Part shown: one piece after another, positions 1-8,848 of the stretch
How positions within the stretch are numbered: position 1 is the stretch's first letter
Layout: every line of letters begins with the position of its first letter
DNA from: Gammaproteobacteria bacterium
GTDB taxonomy: Bacteria > Pseudomonadota > Gammaproteobacteria > Burkholderiales > Rhodocyclaceae
Assembly: GCA_029289265.1 (NCBI GenBank)
Contig: JARFTX010000023.1
Location: 1 to 48,482, forward strand
Length of the DNA: 48,482 nucleotides
Reading direction: 5' to 3'
The notes under the pieces: generated by a model
What the model was told of the DNA's origin: nothing
Database searches by the model: none
What the model saw: the letters and a program-made list of their open reading frames with translations, nothing else
Translations under genes and position numbers: made by a program

Positions 1-52
<52 letters not shown>

Positions 53-70
53 AACCGCAAAAGAGCGCGC

Positions 71-99
71 ATTATAGGGCGACCTGCCGGGCCTGTAAA
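71..99 (-). promoter_or_regulatory. Sigma-70 type promoter of the tRNA-Ala gene
   Basis: Read on the minus strand there is a -35 TTTACA (94-99), a 17-bp spacer and a perfect -10 TATAAT (71-76), about 19 bp upstream of the tRNA-Ala 5' end. GC-rich sequence follows the -10, as is common for stable-RNA promoters. Spacing and sequence are near consensus. Confidence 0.75.
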
Positions 100-174
100 T
101 ACCCATCCCGCACCCATCCCGTCCGGCCAGCGATCACCTGCGTCGAGCGCGTCAGAACGACGATCGGGCGTGAC

Positions 175-1590
175 TCAAAGGACCTTGCCCGGGTTCATCA
201 ACCCGGCTGGATCGAAGGCGCGCTTGATCGTGCGCATGAGGTCGAGCGCCACCTCGGGCTTGTAGCGCACGATCTCGTCGCGCTTGAGTTGCCCCAGCCC
301 GTGCTCGGCCGAGATCGAGCCGCCCAGGGCGCCCACGAGATCGTGCACGACGCGATTCACTTCGGGCGTGAGTGCGATGAAATCCTTGTTGGCGAGCGCG
401 TCGGGCTTCGACAGGTTGTAGTGCAGGTTACCGTCGCCGATGTGGCCGAAGGCGACGATGCGGGCGTCGGGCCAGCGCCCGAGCAGCTCGGTGCGCGCGC
501 GTTCGAGAAACTCCGGAATCGCGCTCACCGGCACCGAGATGTCGTGCTTGATGCTGACGCCCTCGATGCGTTGCGCCTCGGAGATATCCTCCCGAAGCGC
601 CCACAGTGCCGCCGCCTGGGCGATGCTGCCGGCGATCGTGGCGTCGAGCGCGAGGCCGGACTCGATCGCGGCGCCGAGCGCGTCCTCGAGCATGGCGTCG
701 AGGCGCGCGTCTGCGAGCGTATCGGTGAGTTCTACGACGACCGACCATTCGTGCCGCTGCGGGAGCGGATCGCGCGCGGCCGGCATGTGCTCGAGCACCA
801 GCGCGAGCGCCTCGCGCCCGACGATCTCGAAGGCGCTGACGCGATCGCCGCACTCGGCCTGGAGGCGGCCGAGCAAGGCCACGGCCGCCGCCGGATCGGG
901 CAACGCCACCCAGGCGGTCGCACGCGAGCGCGGCTGCTGAAAGAGCTTGAGCACGGCTGCGGTGATGATGCCGAGCGTCCCCTCGGCGCCGATGAAAAGC
1001 TGCTTCAGGTCGTAACCCGTATTGTCCTTGCGCAGCGCCTTCAGACCGTCCCAGATGCGGCCGTCGGGCAGCACCACCTCGAGGCCCAGCACGAGATCGC
1101 GCATGTTGCCGTAACGCAGCACATGGATGCCGCCCGCATTGGTCGAGAGGTTGCCGCCGATCTGGCAGCTGCCTTCGGAGGCGAGCGACAGCGGAAAGAG
1201 CCGCTGTGCGCCAGCCGCCGCCTGCTGGACCGCAGCGAGGGTGCAGCCGGCTTCCGCCGTGACGGTGTTGTTGTCCGCATCGAGCGCGCGGATTCGGTTC
1301 AGACGGGCAAGGCTCAGCACGATGGCGCGCGCCCCGGGCAAGGGCGTGGCGCCGCCGCACAGGCCGGTGTTGCCGCCCTGTGGAACGATGGCGACGCCGG
1401 CAGCCGTGCAGATCTTGACGAGTTCCGAGACCTCGCGGCTTTCGGCCGGCTGCACCACCGCGAGGGCATCGCCCGTGTAACGGCCGCGCCAGTCGGTGAG
1501 ATGGGGCGCCATCTCCGGCGCCTGCACGAGTACCCGGTCTGCGCCGACCGTGGCAGCCAGCCGTTCGAGAAAAGTCCGATCGACCTCCAT
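175..1590 (-). CDS. FAD-linked oxidase, GlcD / D-2-hydroxyacid dehydrogenase family
   Basis: A 471-residue protein of the vanillyl-alcohol-oxidase (PCMH) FAD family, which oxidises D-2-hydroxy acids such as D-lactate, glycolate or D-2-hydroxyglutarate. The N-terminal half shows the FAD-binding signature PQGGNTGLCGG, and later IGGNLSTNAGG and FIGAEGTLGIIT. The C-terminal half has FGHIGDGNLHYN and SAEHGLGQLKR, the family's metal/substrate-site segments. Length is normal. The ATG at 1590 is chosen because AGGAG lies 8 nt upstream; a GTG at 1596 overlaps the stop of the preceding hydrolase gene and is too close to that site. The overlap suggests translational coupling with the patatin-like gene. 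The exact substrate cannot be read from sequence. Confidence 0.88.
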   Translation of the reverse strand: MEVDRTFLERLAATVGADRVLVQAPEMAPHLTDWRGRYTGDALAVVQPAESREVSELVKICTAAGVAIVPQGGNTGLCGGATPLPGARAIVLSLARLNRIRALDADNNTVTAEAGCTLAAVQQAAAGAQRLFPLSLASEGSCQIGGNLSTNAGGIHVLRYGNMRDLVLGLEVVLPDGRIWDGLKALRKDNTGYDLKQLFIGAEGTLGIITAAVLKLFQQPRSRATAWVALPDPAAAVALLGRLQAECGDRVSAFEIVGREALALVLEHMPAARDPLPQRHEWSVVVELTDTLADARLDAMLEDALGAAIESGLALDATIAGSIAQAAALWALREDISEAQRIEGVSIKHDISVPVSAIPEFLERARTELLGRWPDARIVAFGHIGDGNLHYNLSKPDALANKDFIALTPEVNRVVHDLVGALGGSISAEHGLGQLKRDEIVRYKPEVALDLMRTIKRAFDPAGLMNPGKVL

Positions 1591-1592
1591 GC

Positions 1593-2519
1593 TCACTGCT
1601 CCTTTCCCAGCAACTGGCGAAGGCCCGGCCCGGCATGCTCGACCGCGGTGCGTCCCGCCGCGATCGCATCGGCGGCCCGGTGGAACTCCATCATCCCGAG
1701 GTGCGCGACCCGCGGCGAGATCAGCACATCTGCCGGCTCGCCGGCCAGACGACTGCGGGCGATGCGCATCTGCATGATGTTGATGCTGCTCGTCAGGACA
1801 TCGGTGAGCGCGGGCAACTCGTTGCCCGCTTCATCCTGCTCCGGCGACGCCGCAAGGCCGATTGCGCTCAGCACCCGCTGGGCCCACGGCAGGCTCGCAT
1901 CGGCAGCAAGCTTGCCCTCCTTCTGCAAGGCCCGACCCACCATGCCCGAACCGAGTTCGACAGCGATGACGATATCGGCACCGAGCGCACGGCACAGGGA
2001 CACCGGCACCGGATTGACCAGTCCGCCATCGACGAGCACGCGCCCATTGCGCAGGACCGGCGAGAACAAGCCCGGCAAGGCGATCGAGGCCCGGACCGCA
2101 TCGGCCACGCTGCCCTCGCGCAGCCAGACTTCACGTCCGGTCGACAACTCGGTCGCCACACAGGCGAACGGTTTCGCCAACTCGGAAAAATCCGCTGCGA
2201 AGAAATTGCGGGCGCAGTACTGCACGACCCGGTCGCCGTGAATCAGGCCACCCTTCAGGCTGATATCGAGCAATCCGACGACGTCCGGCCAGGCGAGCGA
2301 CTGCACCCACTCCGCAAGCTCCTCGCTCTTGCCCGACACCAGAGCCGCGCCGACCAGTGCGCCGATCGAGCAACCGCACACGACGTCGGGCCGGATTCCG
2401 TGCTGGGCGAGTCCCTGCAGCACACCGATGTGCGCCCAGCCGCGTGCAGCGCCGCTGCCGAGCGCAATGCCGATCACGGGGCTACCGTCGGGTTTGGCCA
2501 GAGGCGTCGACTCGTACAT
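1593..2519 (-). CDS. Patatin-like phospholipase (RssA / NTE type)
   Basis: A 308-residue patatin-family acyl hydrolase. It has the glycine-rich oxyanion segment GSGAARG (residues 21-27), the nucleophile elbow GCSIG (Ser51) and a downstream VDGG motif supplying the Asp of the Ser-Asp dyad. No signal peptide is seen, so it is probably cytosolic or membrane-associated. The ATG at 2519 follows a GAGGA site, whereas a longer frame to 2585 adds residues without homology character. The gene ends at the start of the FAD oxidase, so the two probably share a transcript. The natural lipid substrate is unknown; these proteins are often annotated only as NTE-family esterases. Confidence 0.85.
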   Translation of the reverse strand: MYESTPLAKPDGSPVIGIALGSGAARGWAHIGVLQGLAQHGIRPDVVCGCSIGALVGAALVSGKSEELAEWVQSLAWPDVVGLLDISLKGGLIHGDRVVQYCARNFFAADFSELAKPFACVATELSTGREVWLREGSVADAVRASIALPGLFSPVLRNGRVLVDGGLVNPVPVSLCRALGADIVIAVELGSGMVGRALQKEGKLAADASLPWAQRVLSAIGLAASPEQDEAGNELPALTDVLTSSINIMQMRIARSRLAGEPADVLISPRVAHLGMMEFHRAADAIAAGRTAVEHAGPGLRQLLGKEQ

Positions 2520-2699
2520 CAGGACTGATCCTCGCTGTAGAACCGAATTCGGGAACGACCCTGCGCGGACACCCACGCCGGACACTGCGCACGGTCAAGT
2601 GCTAGCGCCGGCTGCCCAGCCGCCTTCACGTCGACCGGCCGGCGCAGGATTGGTGCCGTCGCCCTGGCCCGACTCCGAGCGGCGCCAGGCCCGCCCGGA

Positions 2700-4031
2700 T
2701 CAGCCAATCGGCTCGGCGTACAAGTCGTGCACGTCGCAGTCGGTGATGCGCACCCGCACGAACTCGCCGGGCTCGAGCTGCTCGCCGTCGGGAATCACCA
2801 CCAACCCGTCGATATCGGGCGCATCGGCGCAGGAGCGTGCGAGCGCACCCTCCTCATCGACGTGATCGACCAACACCGTCATCTCGCGGTCGATCCAGCG
2901 CTCGAGCCGTTCGGTCGAGATGTCCTCCTGGAAGGCCATCAGCCGCATCCGCCGCTCTTCCCGCACGTCGTCGGGCACCGGATCCGCCAGCGCGTTGGCC
3001 GCAGCGCCATCGACCGGCGAATAGGCGAAGGCTCCGACTCGGTCGAGCCGCGCCTCGTCGAGGAAGTTGAGCAATTGCTCGAAGTCCTCTTCGGTTTCGC
3101 CTGGAAAGCCGGTGATGAAGGTCGAGCGAATCGTCAGGTCGGGGCAGATGCTACGCCACTTGCGGATCCGCTCGAGCACGTTCTCGGTCGCCGCGGGCCG
3201 CCGCATCGCCTTGAGGATGCGCGGGCTCGCATGCTGGAAAGGCACGTCCAGGTAGGGCAGGATCTTGCCTTCGGCCATCAGCGGAATCAGCTCGTCGACG
3301 CTCGGATAGGGATAGACATAGTGCAGCCGCACCCACACGCCGAGTTCGCCGAGCGCGGTCGCCAGATCGAGCAGACGCGTCTTGAGTGGTCGCCCGTCCC
3401 AGAATCCGGTCCGGTACTTGACGTCCACCCCGTAGGCGCTGGTGTCCTGGGAGATCACGAGGATTTCCTTGACGCCGGCATCGACGAGCGCCTCGGCTTC
3501 GCGCATCACCTCGTGAATGGGGCGACTCACCAAATCGCCGCGCAGCGACGGGATGATGCAGAAGCTGCAGCGGTGGTTGCAGCCTTCGGAGATCTTCAGG
3601 TAGGCGAAGTGGCCCGGTGTCAGGCGCACGCCTTGCGGCGGCACCAGATCGGTGAAGGGGTCGTGCGGCCTCGGCAGATGCTGGTGGATCGCCTGCATCA
3701 CTTCGTCGGTGGCGTGCGGCCCGGTCACGGCCAACACCTGCGGATGAGCGGACGTGACCACCCCCTCCTTCGCTCCGAGGCAGCCTGTGACGATCACCTT
3801 GCCGTTCTCGGCGAGTGCCTCGCCGATGGCGTCGAGCGACTCCTCGACCGCGGCATCGATGAAGCCGCAGGTGTTGACGACGACGAGATCCGCATCGTCA
3901 TAGTCGCCGGAGATCTCGTAGCCCTCGCCGCGCAGGCGGGTGAGGATGTGCTCCGAATCCACGGTTGCCTTGGGGCAGCCGAGGGATACGAAGCCGACGC
4001 GCGGGACGCGCTGTTTCATGGACGGATTCAT
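2700..4031 (-). CDS. rimO: Ribosomal protein uS12 methylthiotransferase RimO
   Basis: A 443-residue radical-SAM methylthiotransferase that adds a methylthio group to an aspartate of ribosomal protein S12. The UPF0004 domain carries the three cluster cysteines (C19, C55, C84), including the opening [10 protein letters not shown]. The radical-SAM CxxxCxxC motif is C151, C155 and C158, followed by IIPSLRG. A C-terminal TRAM domain (about 375-443) ends in DLYAEPIG. Length and the Asp-type TRAM fit RimO rather than MiaB. The ATG at 4031 has GGAG close upstream. It lies downstream of phaR with about 57 bp between them, containing two small hairpins. Confidence 0.95.
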   Translation of the reverse strand: MNPSMKQRVPRVGFVSLGCPKATVDSEHILTRLRGEGYEISGDYDDADLVVVNTCGFIDAAVEESLDAIGEALAENGKVIVTGCLGAKEGVVTSAHPQVLAVTGPHATDEVMQAIHQHLPRPHDPFTDLVPPQGVRLTPGHFAYLKISEGCNHRCSFCIIPSLRGDLVSRPIHEVMREAEALVDAGVKEILVISQDTSAYGVDVKYRTGFWDGRPLKTRLLDLATALGELGVWVRLHYVYPYPSVDELIPLMAEGKILPYLDVPFQHASPRILKAMRRPAATENVLERIRKWRSICPDLTIRSTFITGFPGETEEDFEQLLNFLDEARLDRVGAFAYSPVDGAAANALADPVPDDVREERRMRLMAFQEDISTERLERWIDREMTVLVDHVDEEGALARSCADAPDIDGLVVIPDGEQLEPGEFVRVRITDCDVHDLYAEPIG

Positions 4032-4049
4032 GTGCTCCGAAGGGGGAAT

Positions 4050-4077
4050 GGCGAAGCGCCGTGACCCCGTCGGGGTC
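4050..4077 (-). other. Two adjacent hairpins between phaR and rimO
   Basis: An inverted repeat ggcg-aag-cgcc (4050-4060) and a stronger gacccc-gtc-ggggtc (4063-4077) fill the gap between the phaR stop and the rimO start. Neither is followed by a T-run on the minus strand, so they may attenuate or stabilise RNA ends rather than terminate fully. Confidence 0.4.
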
Positions 4078-4088
4078 CGGGCTTTCGA

Positions 4089-4751
4089 TTATTTGCTTTC
4101 GGTCGAACGGCTCGCCTTGCCACCGGGCTTGGCGGGCGACTCGGCGGGCGGCTTGGCCGGCTCGGCGGGCGACTTGCCCGGCTCGCCTGCAGCGGCCTGG
4201 TCGGCACGGCCGGCGGGTGCGTACTTGGGAAACGGAAAGCCATGGAACATGTTGCGCGTCTGGCTCTCGATCTGCTCCTGCATCTGGTCGAACATCTTCT
4301 TGCTCTGCTCGACGTAGGAGCCCATCACGCTCTGCAGCGCCGGCCCCTGGAAATTCAGGAACTGCGCCCACAAGTCCTGACTGATCGGGCTGTTCTCACC
4401 GTAGATCGTCCGGGCCTGGTCCTGGAGCTTGGCCTGCATCTCGGTGAAGGCCGTGATGTTGCTTTCCAGGTACTTGCCCATCATTCCCTGGGTCGCGTTG
4501 CCGTAGAAGCGGATCATGTGGGAGAGCAGATCGCTGGTGAACATCGGCGCCCCGCACGTCTCCTCCTCGAGGATGATCTGCAGGAGGATGCTGCGCGTGA
4601 GGTCATCGCCGGTCTTGGCGTCGACAACCTTGAACTCGTCGCGCGCCAGCACCAGCTCCTTCACATCGGCCAGGGTGATGTACGAACTGGTCCGCGTGTC
4701 GTAGAGCCGGCGGTTCGGGTACTTCTTGATCAAGCGGATCTTTTCGGCCAT
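4089..4751 (-). CDS. phaR: Polyhydroxyalkanoate synthesis repressor PhaR
   Basis: A 220-residue PhaR. The N-terminal DNA-binding region contains the family hallmark KKYPNRRLYDT (residues 9-19), followed by the PHB-accumulation regulatory domain (FRFYGNATQGMMGKYLE region) and a low-complexity Ala/Pro/Lys-rich tail after about residue 180. In known systems PhaR senses nascent PHB granules and represses phasin and pha genes. It sits directly downstream of the phaB gene on the same strand, separated by a terminator and its own predicted promoter (4799-4804). Confidence 0.95.
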   Translation of the reverse strand: MAEKIRLIKKYPNRRLYDTRTSSYITLADVKELVLARDEFKVVDAKTGDDLTRSILLQIILEEETCGAPMFTSDLLSHMIRFYGNATQGMMGKYLESNITAFTEMQAKLQDQARTIYGENSPISQDLWAQFLNFQGPALQSVMGSYVEQSKKMFDQMQEQIESQTRNMFHGFPFPKYAPAGRADQAAAGEPGKSPAEPAKPPAESPAKPGGKASRSTESK

Positions 4752-4793
4752 CTTCCATCATCTCCTGAGTAGCGGTCGGGCCGCCCTGTTATC

Positions 4794-4810
4794 GCGCGAT
4801 TATACCGCGC
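4794..4810 (-). promoter_or_regulatory. Predicted phaR -10 region within a GC-rich dyad
   Basis: A perfect TATAAT on the minus strand (4799-4804) lies about 48 bp upstream of the phaR ATG and is flanked by gcgcg / cgcgc inverted arms (4794-4798 and 4806-4810). No good -35 is visible because that position overlaps the phaB terminator. The same architecture recurs upstream of ftsK. Confidence 0.45.
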
Positions 4811-4813
4811 CGC

Positions 4814-4842
4814 GAAAGAAAAAACCCCGCGCCGGGCGGGGT
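4814..4842 (-). terminator. Rho-independent terminator after the first phaB gene
   Basis: Stem accccgc (4824-4830) / gcggggt (4836-4842) with a short loop is followed on the minus strand by a T-rich tract (complement of gaaagaaaaaa). It lies about 33 bp downstream of the phaB stop and separates that transcript from phaR. Confidence 0.8.
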
Positions 4843-4874
4843 CTGGAGATCGGCAGCACCCGTTTCGTGCTGCA

Positions 4875-5615
4875 TCAGCACATGTGCAGGCCGCCGTTGA
4901 TGTTGATGGTTGCGCCGGTGATGTAGCCGGCCATCTCGGAGGCGAGGAAGCCGCACAGCGCGCCGATTTCTTCCGGCTTGCCGAGACGCTTCATGGGAAT
5001 CGTGTCGATGATGCCCTGACGGATGTCGTCGCGGATCGCCATCACCATGTCGGTGCCGATGTAGCCCGGAGCGATCGCGTTGACCGTCACGCCCTTGGTC
5101 GCCAGTTCCGAAGCGAGCGCCTTGGTGAAGCCGAGCACGCCAGCCTTGGCCGTCGAGTAGTTGGTCTGACCCGCCTGACCCTTGACGCCATTGACCGAGG
5201 AGATGTTGATGATGCGGCCCCAGCCGCGCTCGGCCATCTTGGCGGAGACGTGATGGGTGACGTTGAACAGGCTGTTGAGATTGGTGTTCATCACCGCGTC
5301 CCACTGGGCCTTTTCCATCTTGGGGAAGAACTTGTCGCGGGTGATGCCGGCGTTGTTCACCAGCACATCGATCGGGCCTGCTTCGGCCTCGACCTTGGCC
5401 ACCATTGCGCGACAGGACTCGTAGTCGGAGACGTCGCCCTCGGCGGCGAGGAAGTTGAAGCCGGCGACTTCCTGCTGCGCGAGCCACGCATCTCTTTCGG
5501 GGAAGTTCGGCAGGCAGTTGGCGACGACCTTGAAGCCGTCCTGGGCCAGCGCCTGACAAATTGCGGTGCCAAGACCACCCATGGCGCCGGTGACGAGTGC
5601 GACTTTCTGGGACAT
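4875..5615 (-). CDS. phaB: Acetoacetyl-CoA reductase PhaB, copy 1 (phaR-proximal)
   Basis: A 246-residue short-chain dehydrogenase that reduces acetoacetyl-CoA to (R)-3-hydroxybutyryl-CoA with NADPH, the precursor step for PHB. It shows the Rossmann TGAMGGLG (9-16), VNNAG (87-91) and the catalytic Ser140, Tyr153, Lys157 (TNYSTAK). The PhaB-typical NAGITRDKFFPKM segment is present. The ATG at 5615 has GAGGA about 7 nt upstream, while an in-frame extension to 5645 has no such site. It is followed by a terminator and preceded by a second phaB-like gene about 200 bp away. Confidence 0.93.
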   Translation of the reverse strand: MSQKVALVTGAMGGLGTAICQALAQDGFKVVANCLPNFPERDAWLAQQEVAGFNFLAAEGDVSDYESCRAMVAKVEAEAGPIDVLVNNAGITRDKFFPKMEKAQWDAVMNTNLNSLFNVTHHVSAKMAERGWGRIINISSVNGVKGQAGQTNYSTAKAGVLGFTKALASELATKGVTVNAIAPGYIGTDMVMAIRDDIRQGIIDTIPMKRLGKPEEIGALCGFLASEMAGYITGATININGGLHMC

Positions 5616-5772
5616 TTTGCGATCCTCTTGCAGCAGTGTTGTCATTCAAGGCTTTGCGCGGCGCACCACTCGGCACGACCGGCCATACCGAAGCGACGTT
5701 GAATCGCCCGGCTCCTCTCGCGTTGCGGAGTATAACCTCTTTCGGCTAGGGATGTTGCAACGCAAAAAACAA

Positions 5773-5790
5773 CGGCGCCCGAAGGCGCCG
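5773..5790 (-). terminator. Rho-independent terminator after the second phaB gene
   Basis: A perfect 7-bp stem cggcgcc / ggcgccg closes a loop that reads TTCG on the minus strand, an exceptionally stable tetraloop. It is followed by the complement of gcaaaaaaca (T-rich). It sits 25 bp below the upstream phaB stop, so the two phaB genes can be separate transcripts. Confidence 0.85.
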
Positions 5791-5814
5791 CTGGGCCGAC
5801 GAGCGGAAGTCCGC

Positions 5815-6555
5815 TCAGAACATGTGCTGCCCGCCGTTGATCGAGATGTTGGCCCCGGTGACGAAGGCCGCCTCGTCCGACGAGAGATAGGCGACAAGCC
5901 CGGCGATCTCTTCCGGCTTGCCCAGTCGTCCGATGGGGATCTGCGGCAGAATCTTCGAATCGAGAATCTCTTGCGGAATCGCCATCACCATCTTGGTGCC
6001 GATGTAGCCCGGCGAGATGGTGTTGACCGTCACGCCGCTGCGCGCGACTTCCAGCGCCAGCGCCTTGGTGAAACCATGCATCCCGGCCTTGGCCGCCGAG
6101 TAGTTGGTCTGGCCGAAGGCCCCTTTCTGGCCATTCACCGACGAGACGTTGATGACGCGGCCCCACTTGCGCTCGACCATGCCGTCCATGACCTGCTTGG
6201 TCATGTTGAAGACGCTGTCGAGGTTGGTGCTGACCACGGCATCCCAATCGGCCTTGGTCATCTTGCGGAAAGTCATGTCGCGGGTGATGCCGGCGTTGTT
6301 GACCAGCACGTCGATCGGACCGACTGCCTTGACCACCTCCTCGACGCAGGCCTTGCAGCTGTCGAAATCGGCGACATCGCAGGGGAAGGCCTTGAAGCCG
6401 TACCCCATGTTATTCATGCTTTGCAGCCATTCCTGCGCCTTGGTGTTGCCGGGCGAATGCGTGGTGACGACCTTGTAGCCGAGCGCTGCGAGCTTGATGC
6501 AGATCGCTTCGCCCAGACCGCCCATGCCGCCTGTTACCAGTGCCACTCTAGCCAT
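5815..6555 (-). CDS. phaB: Acetoacetyl-CoA reductase PhaB, copy 2 (phaC-proximal)
   Basis: A second 246-residue PhaB paralogue: Rossmann TGGMGGLG (8-15), NNAG (86-89), Ser139, Tyr152, Lys156 (TNYSAAK). It is the same length and clearly related to copy 1 but diverged throughout, with its own MTFRKMTKADWDAV segment. It lies 108 bp below phaC on the same strand, so it may be cotranscribed with the synthase. Two phaB genes may differ in cofactor or substrate preference, which cannot be told here. Confidence 0.93.
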   Translation of the reverse strand: MARVALVTGGMGGLGEAICIKLAALGYKVVTTHSPGNTKAQEWLQSMNNMGYGFKAFPCDVADFDSCKACVEEVVKAVGPIDVLVNNAGITRDMTFRKMTKADWDAVVSTNLDSVFNMTKQVMDGMVERKWGRVINVSSVNGQKGAFGQTNYSAAKAGMHGFTKALALEVARSGVTVNTISPGYIGTKMVMAIPQEILDSKILPQIPIGRLGKPEEIAGLVAYLSSDEAAFVTGANISINGGQHMF

Positions 6556-6663
6556 GTTGTAACCTCCTCTCCCGTTTCATCTCTCGAAGGGTTCTCGCAT
6601 CTTCCGGCGGCGCCCCCCGTATTCGCCGCCCTGTGCAAAGCGTGCCCTGCACGACTGCGATGT

Positions 6664-8406
6664 TCAGGAACGCTCCTTTACGTAGCGGCCCGGCGCAGGT
6701 TCGGTGGGTTTGTAGCGGGCGTTGCCGAGTCGGCCACGGGCAGCGACCTGCTTGCCGCCGTAGGGCTTCAGCCACTCGATCCAGTCGCGCCACCAGCTTC
6801 CCGGTTTCTCCTCGGCCGACTCCAGCCATTCGTCGGGATCGGCCACCGTCGAATCGCTCACCCAGAAGCTGCGGCGATTCTTCGACGCCGGGTTGATCGC
6901 ACCGGCGATGTGACCGCTTGCGGCGAGCACGAAAGTCGTCTCGCCCCCAAGCACCCCCCGCGCCATGTAGGCGCTCTTCCACGGCACGATGTGATCCTCG
7001 CGCGCCGCCAGCAGGTACGCCGGCGCAGCGATCTTGCCGAGATCGACCTTGGCGCCCAGCATCTTGAGCTTGCCGGGCACGCGCAGGTTGTTCTCCAGGT
7101 ACATGTTGCGCAAGTACCAGGCGAGGAACGGACCCGGCAGATTGGTGCTGTCGGAGTTCCAGTACAGCAGGTCGAAGGGCTGCGGCTTGTTGCCCTTGAG
7201 GTAATTGCCGACCACGTACTGCCAGATCAGGTCGTTCGCGCGCAGGGCCGAGAAAACGTTCGCCAGCTCCTGGCCCTTGAGCAGCCCACCCTTGCCGATC
7301 GAGGCTTCGCGCGCGGCGACGCTCGCCTCGTCGACCAGGCAACCGAGCTCGCCCGCCTCGGCAAAGTCGAGCAGCGTCGTCATCAGGGTGACGCTCTCGA
7401 CCGGATCCTCGCCACGCGCCCGCGCGACGGCCAGCGCCGAACTGAGGATGGTGCCACCGACACAGAAACCGAGCACATTCGGCTTTGCGACACGGGTCAC
7501 CGCACGCACCACGTCGAGCGCGGCGAGCGGGCCCAGTTCGAGGTAATCGTCCCAGGTGCAGGTCGACTCGGCCGGCCCCGCGTTCTTCCACGACACCAGG
7601 AACACGGTGAAGCCCTGCTCGACGATGAAGCGCACGAGCGAGTTCTCGGGCTGCAAGTCCATGATGTAGAACTTGTTGATGCAGGGCGGGACGATCAGCA
7701 GCGGCTTCTGCGCGACCTTGTCGGTGAGCGGCGCGTACTGGATCAGCTGCATCAGGCGGTTTTCGTGGATCACCGCACCGGGCGTGATCGCCAGGTTGCG
7801 GCCGACCTCGAAGGCCGCGTCGTCGGTCATCGAGATGCGGCCCTTCTCGAGATCCGCAAGCAGGTTCTGTATGCCTCGCGTGATGCTCTCGCCCTTGCTC
7901 TCGAGCGCAGCTTTGACGAATTCCGGATTGGTCGCTGCGAAATTCGACGGCGCAAGCGCGTCGAGATACTGCCGCGTCAAGAATTGCAACCGCGATTTTG
8001 CCTGTCCGTCGGCAATCGGCAGCGCGTCGGAAACCTGCTTGAGATAGTTCGCGTTGACCAGGTAGGCCTGGCGGATGTAATCGTAGATCGGGCTCTCCGC
8101 CCACTCGGGCGCCGTGAAACGGCGGTCGCCCGGCTCAGGCGCGACCACCGGCTGACGCTTTTCGGCAGCGGGGCCGTCGAGCATCGCCGACCACAACGCG
8201 GCATGCTGCTCGGCAAAACGCTTCTGGATCGCCGAGAGTTCGTCCGGCTCGGGCAGCGGCACGCTCGGCAGGGCTGCGCCACCGCGGTCCTTGATCGCGG
8301 CATGTTGCTTGGCCACCATCTCGAAGAAGTTTTTCGCCATCGTTTGCCCGATCTGCAGCATGCCCTGCAGCGCAGCACCGGATTGATGGTCGTTCAAGTC
8401 AGACAT
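6664..8406 (-). CDS. phaC: Class I poly(3-hydroxyalkanoate) synthase PhaC
   Basis: A 580-residue PHA synthase that polymerises (R)-3-hydroxybutyryl-CoA at the granule surface. The lipase-like box GFCVGG carries the catalytic Cys (about residue 314). The general Asp lies in AREDHIVPWKSAY (about 474) and the His in SGHIAGAINP (about 497). The PhaC N-terminal domain precedes the alpha/beta fold. No PhaE or PhaR-subunit partner is present and the length is right for class I. The ATG at 8406 has AGGAGG a few bases upstream. It heads a phaC-phaB order and is divergent from a small membrane-protein gene. Confidence 0.95.
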   Translation of the reverse strand: MSDLNDHQSGAALQGMLQIGQTMAKNFFEMVAKQHAAIKDRGGAALPSVPLPEPDELSAIQKRFAEQHAALWSAMLDGPAAEKRQPVVAPEPGDRRFTAPEWAESPIYDYIRQAYLVNANYLKQVSDALPIADGQAKSRLQFLTRQYLDALAPSNFAATNPEFVKAALESKGESITRGIQNLLADLEKGRISMTDDAAFEVGRNLAITPGAVIHENRLMQLIQYAPLTDKVAQKPLLIVPPCINKFYIMDLQPENSLVRFIVEQGFTVFLVSWKNAGPAESTCTWDDYLELGPLAALDVVRAVTRVAKPNVLGFCVGGTILSSALAVARARGEDPVESVTLMTTLLDFAEAGELGCLVDEASVAAREASIGKGGLLKGQELANVFSALRANDLIWQYVVGNYLKGNKPQPFDLLYWNSDSTNLPGPFLAWYLRNMYLENNLRVPGKLKMLGAKVDLGKIAAPAYLLAAREDHIVPWKSAYMARGVLGGETTFVLAASGHIAGAINPASKNRRSFWVSDSTVADPDEWLESAEEKPGSWWRDWIEWLKPYGGKQVAARGRLGNARYKPTEPAPGRYVKERS

Positions 8407-8536
8407 CGGCCCTCCTGAGGCAGCCTTGTGCAAGGCTGCGGCGACATGCGCCGCAGCCCGGCATCTTCAAAGGCATTGGGGCGAAACCCGCAGCGCGGCG
8501 AGCAAGGCGCTCCGCCAGCCGGTAGAATTCCCGCCC

Positions 8537-8761
8537 ATGTATGTGATCGCAATCGCCTGGCTGTACGTCGTCGTGATCGTCGCCGCCGCCAAACCGACGC
8601 TGGCCGCAGGCGCACTCACTCTCGTGTTTTGGGGCATTGCTCCGCTTTCCCTGTTCTTGTGGTTGTTCGGCACGCCTGCGCGCCGGCGCAACGCCGCGCG
8701 GCGCGCACGCGACGAAGGCAACAGCTCGAACGATAGAGCCGAATCGGGTCAGGATCAATAG
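8537..8761 (+). CDS. Small two-helix membrane protein, function unknown
   Basis: A 74-residue protein with two hydrophobic segments (about 2-18 and 22-45), the first rich in Val/Ile and the second containing FWGIAPLSLFLWLFG, then a basic RRRNAARRAR stretch and a short polar tail. This suggests two membrane spans with a cytoplasmic basic C terminus. No recognised family. It is divergent from phaC; the reading frame, position and membrane pattern support a real gene. A good Shine-Dalgarno sequence is not obvious. Confidence 0.6.
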   Translation: MYVIAIAWLYVVVIVAAAKPTLAAGALTLVFWGIAPLSLFLWLFGTPARRRNAARRARDEGNSSNDRAESGQDQ

Positions 8762-8848
8762 CCTTAGCCGCATCGCCTAAGCCGCGACGGTCCGTCGGGA
8801 CGCTCATCCACGGCCGGGAAGCCTGGGTGCTCGCCCACACCGCCCGGT

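Noticed and set aside
289-2241. A 650-codon plus-strand frame opposite the FAD oxidase and patatin genes
   Set aside because: Its His/Arg/Glu-rich low-complexity translation is typical of GC-rich antisense shadow; both opposing genes have intact family motifs.
5566-8418. A 950-codon open frame on the plus strand opposite phaB and phaC
   Set aside because: It is antisense to well-supported PHB genes, has no recognisable domains, and long antisense frames are expected at this GC content.
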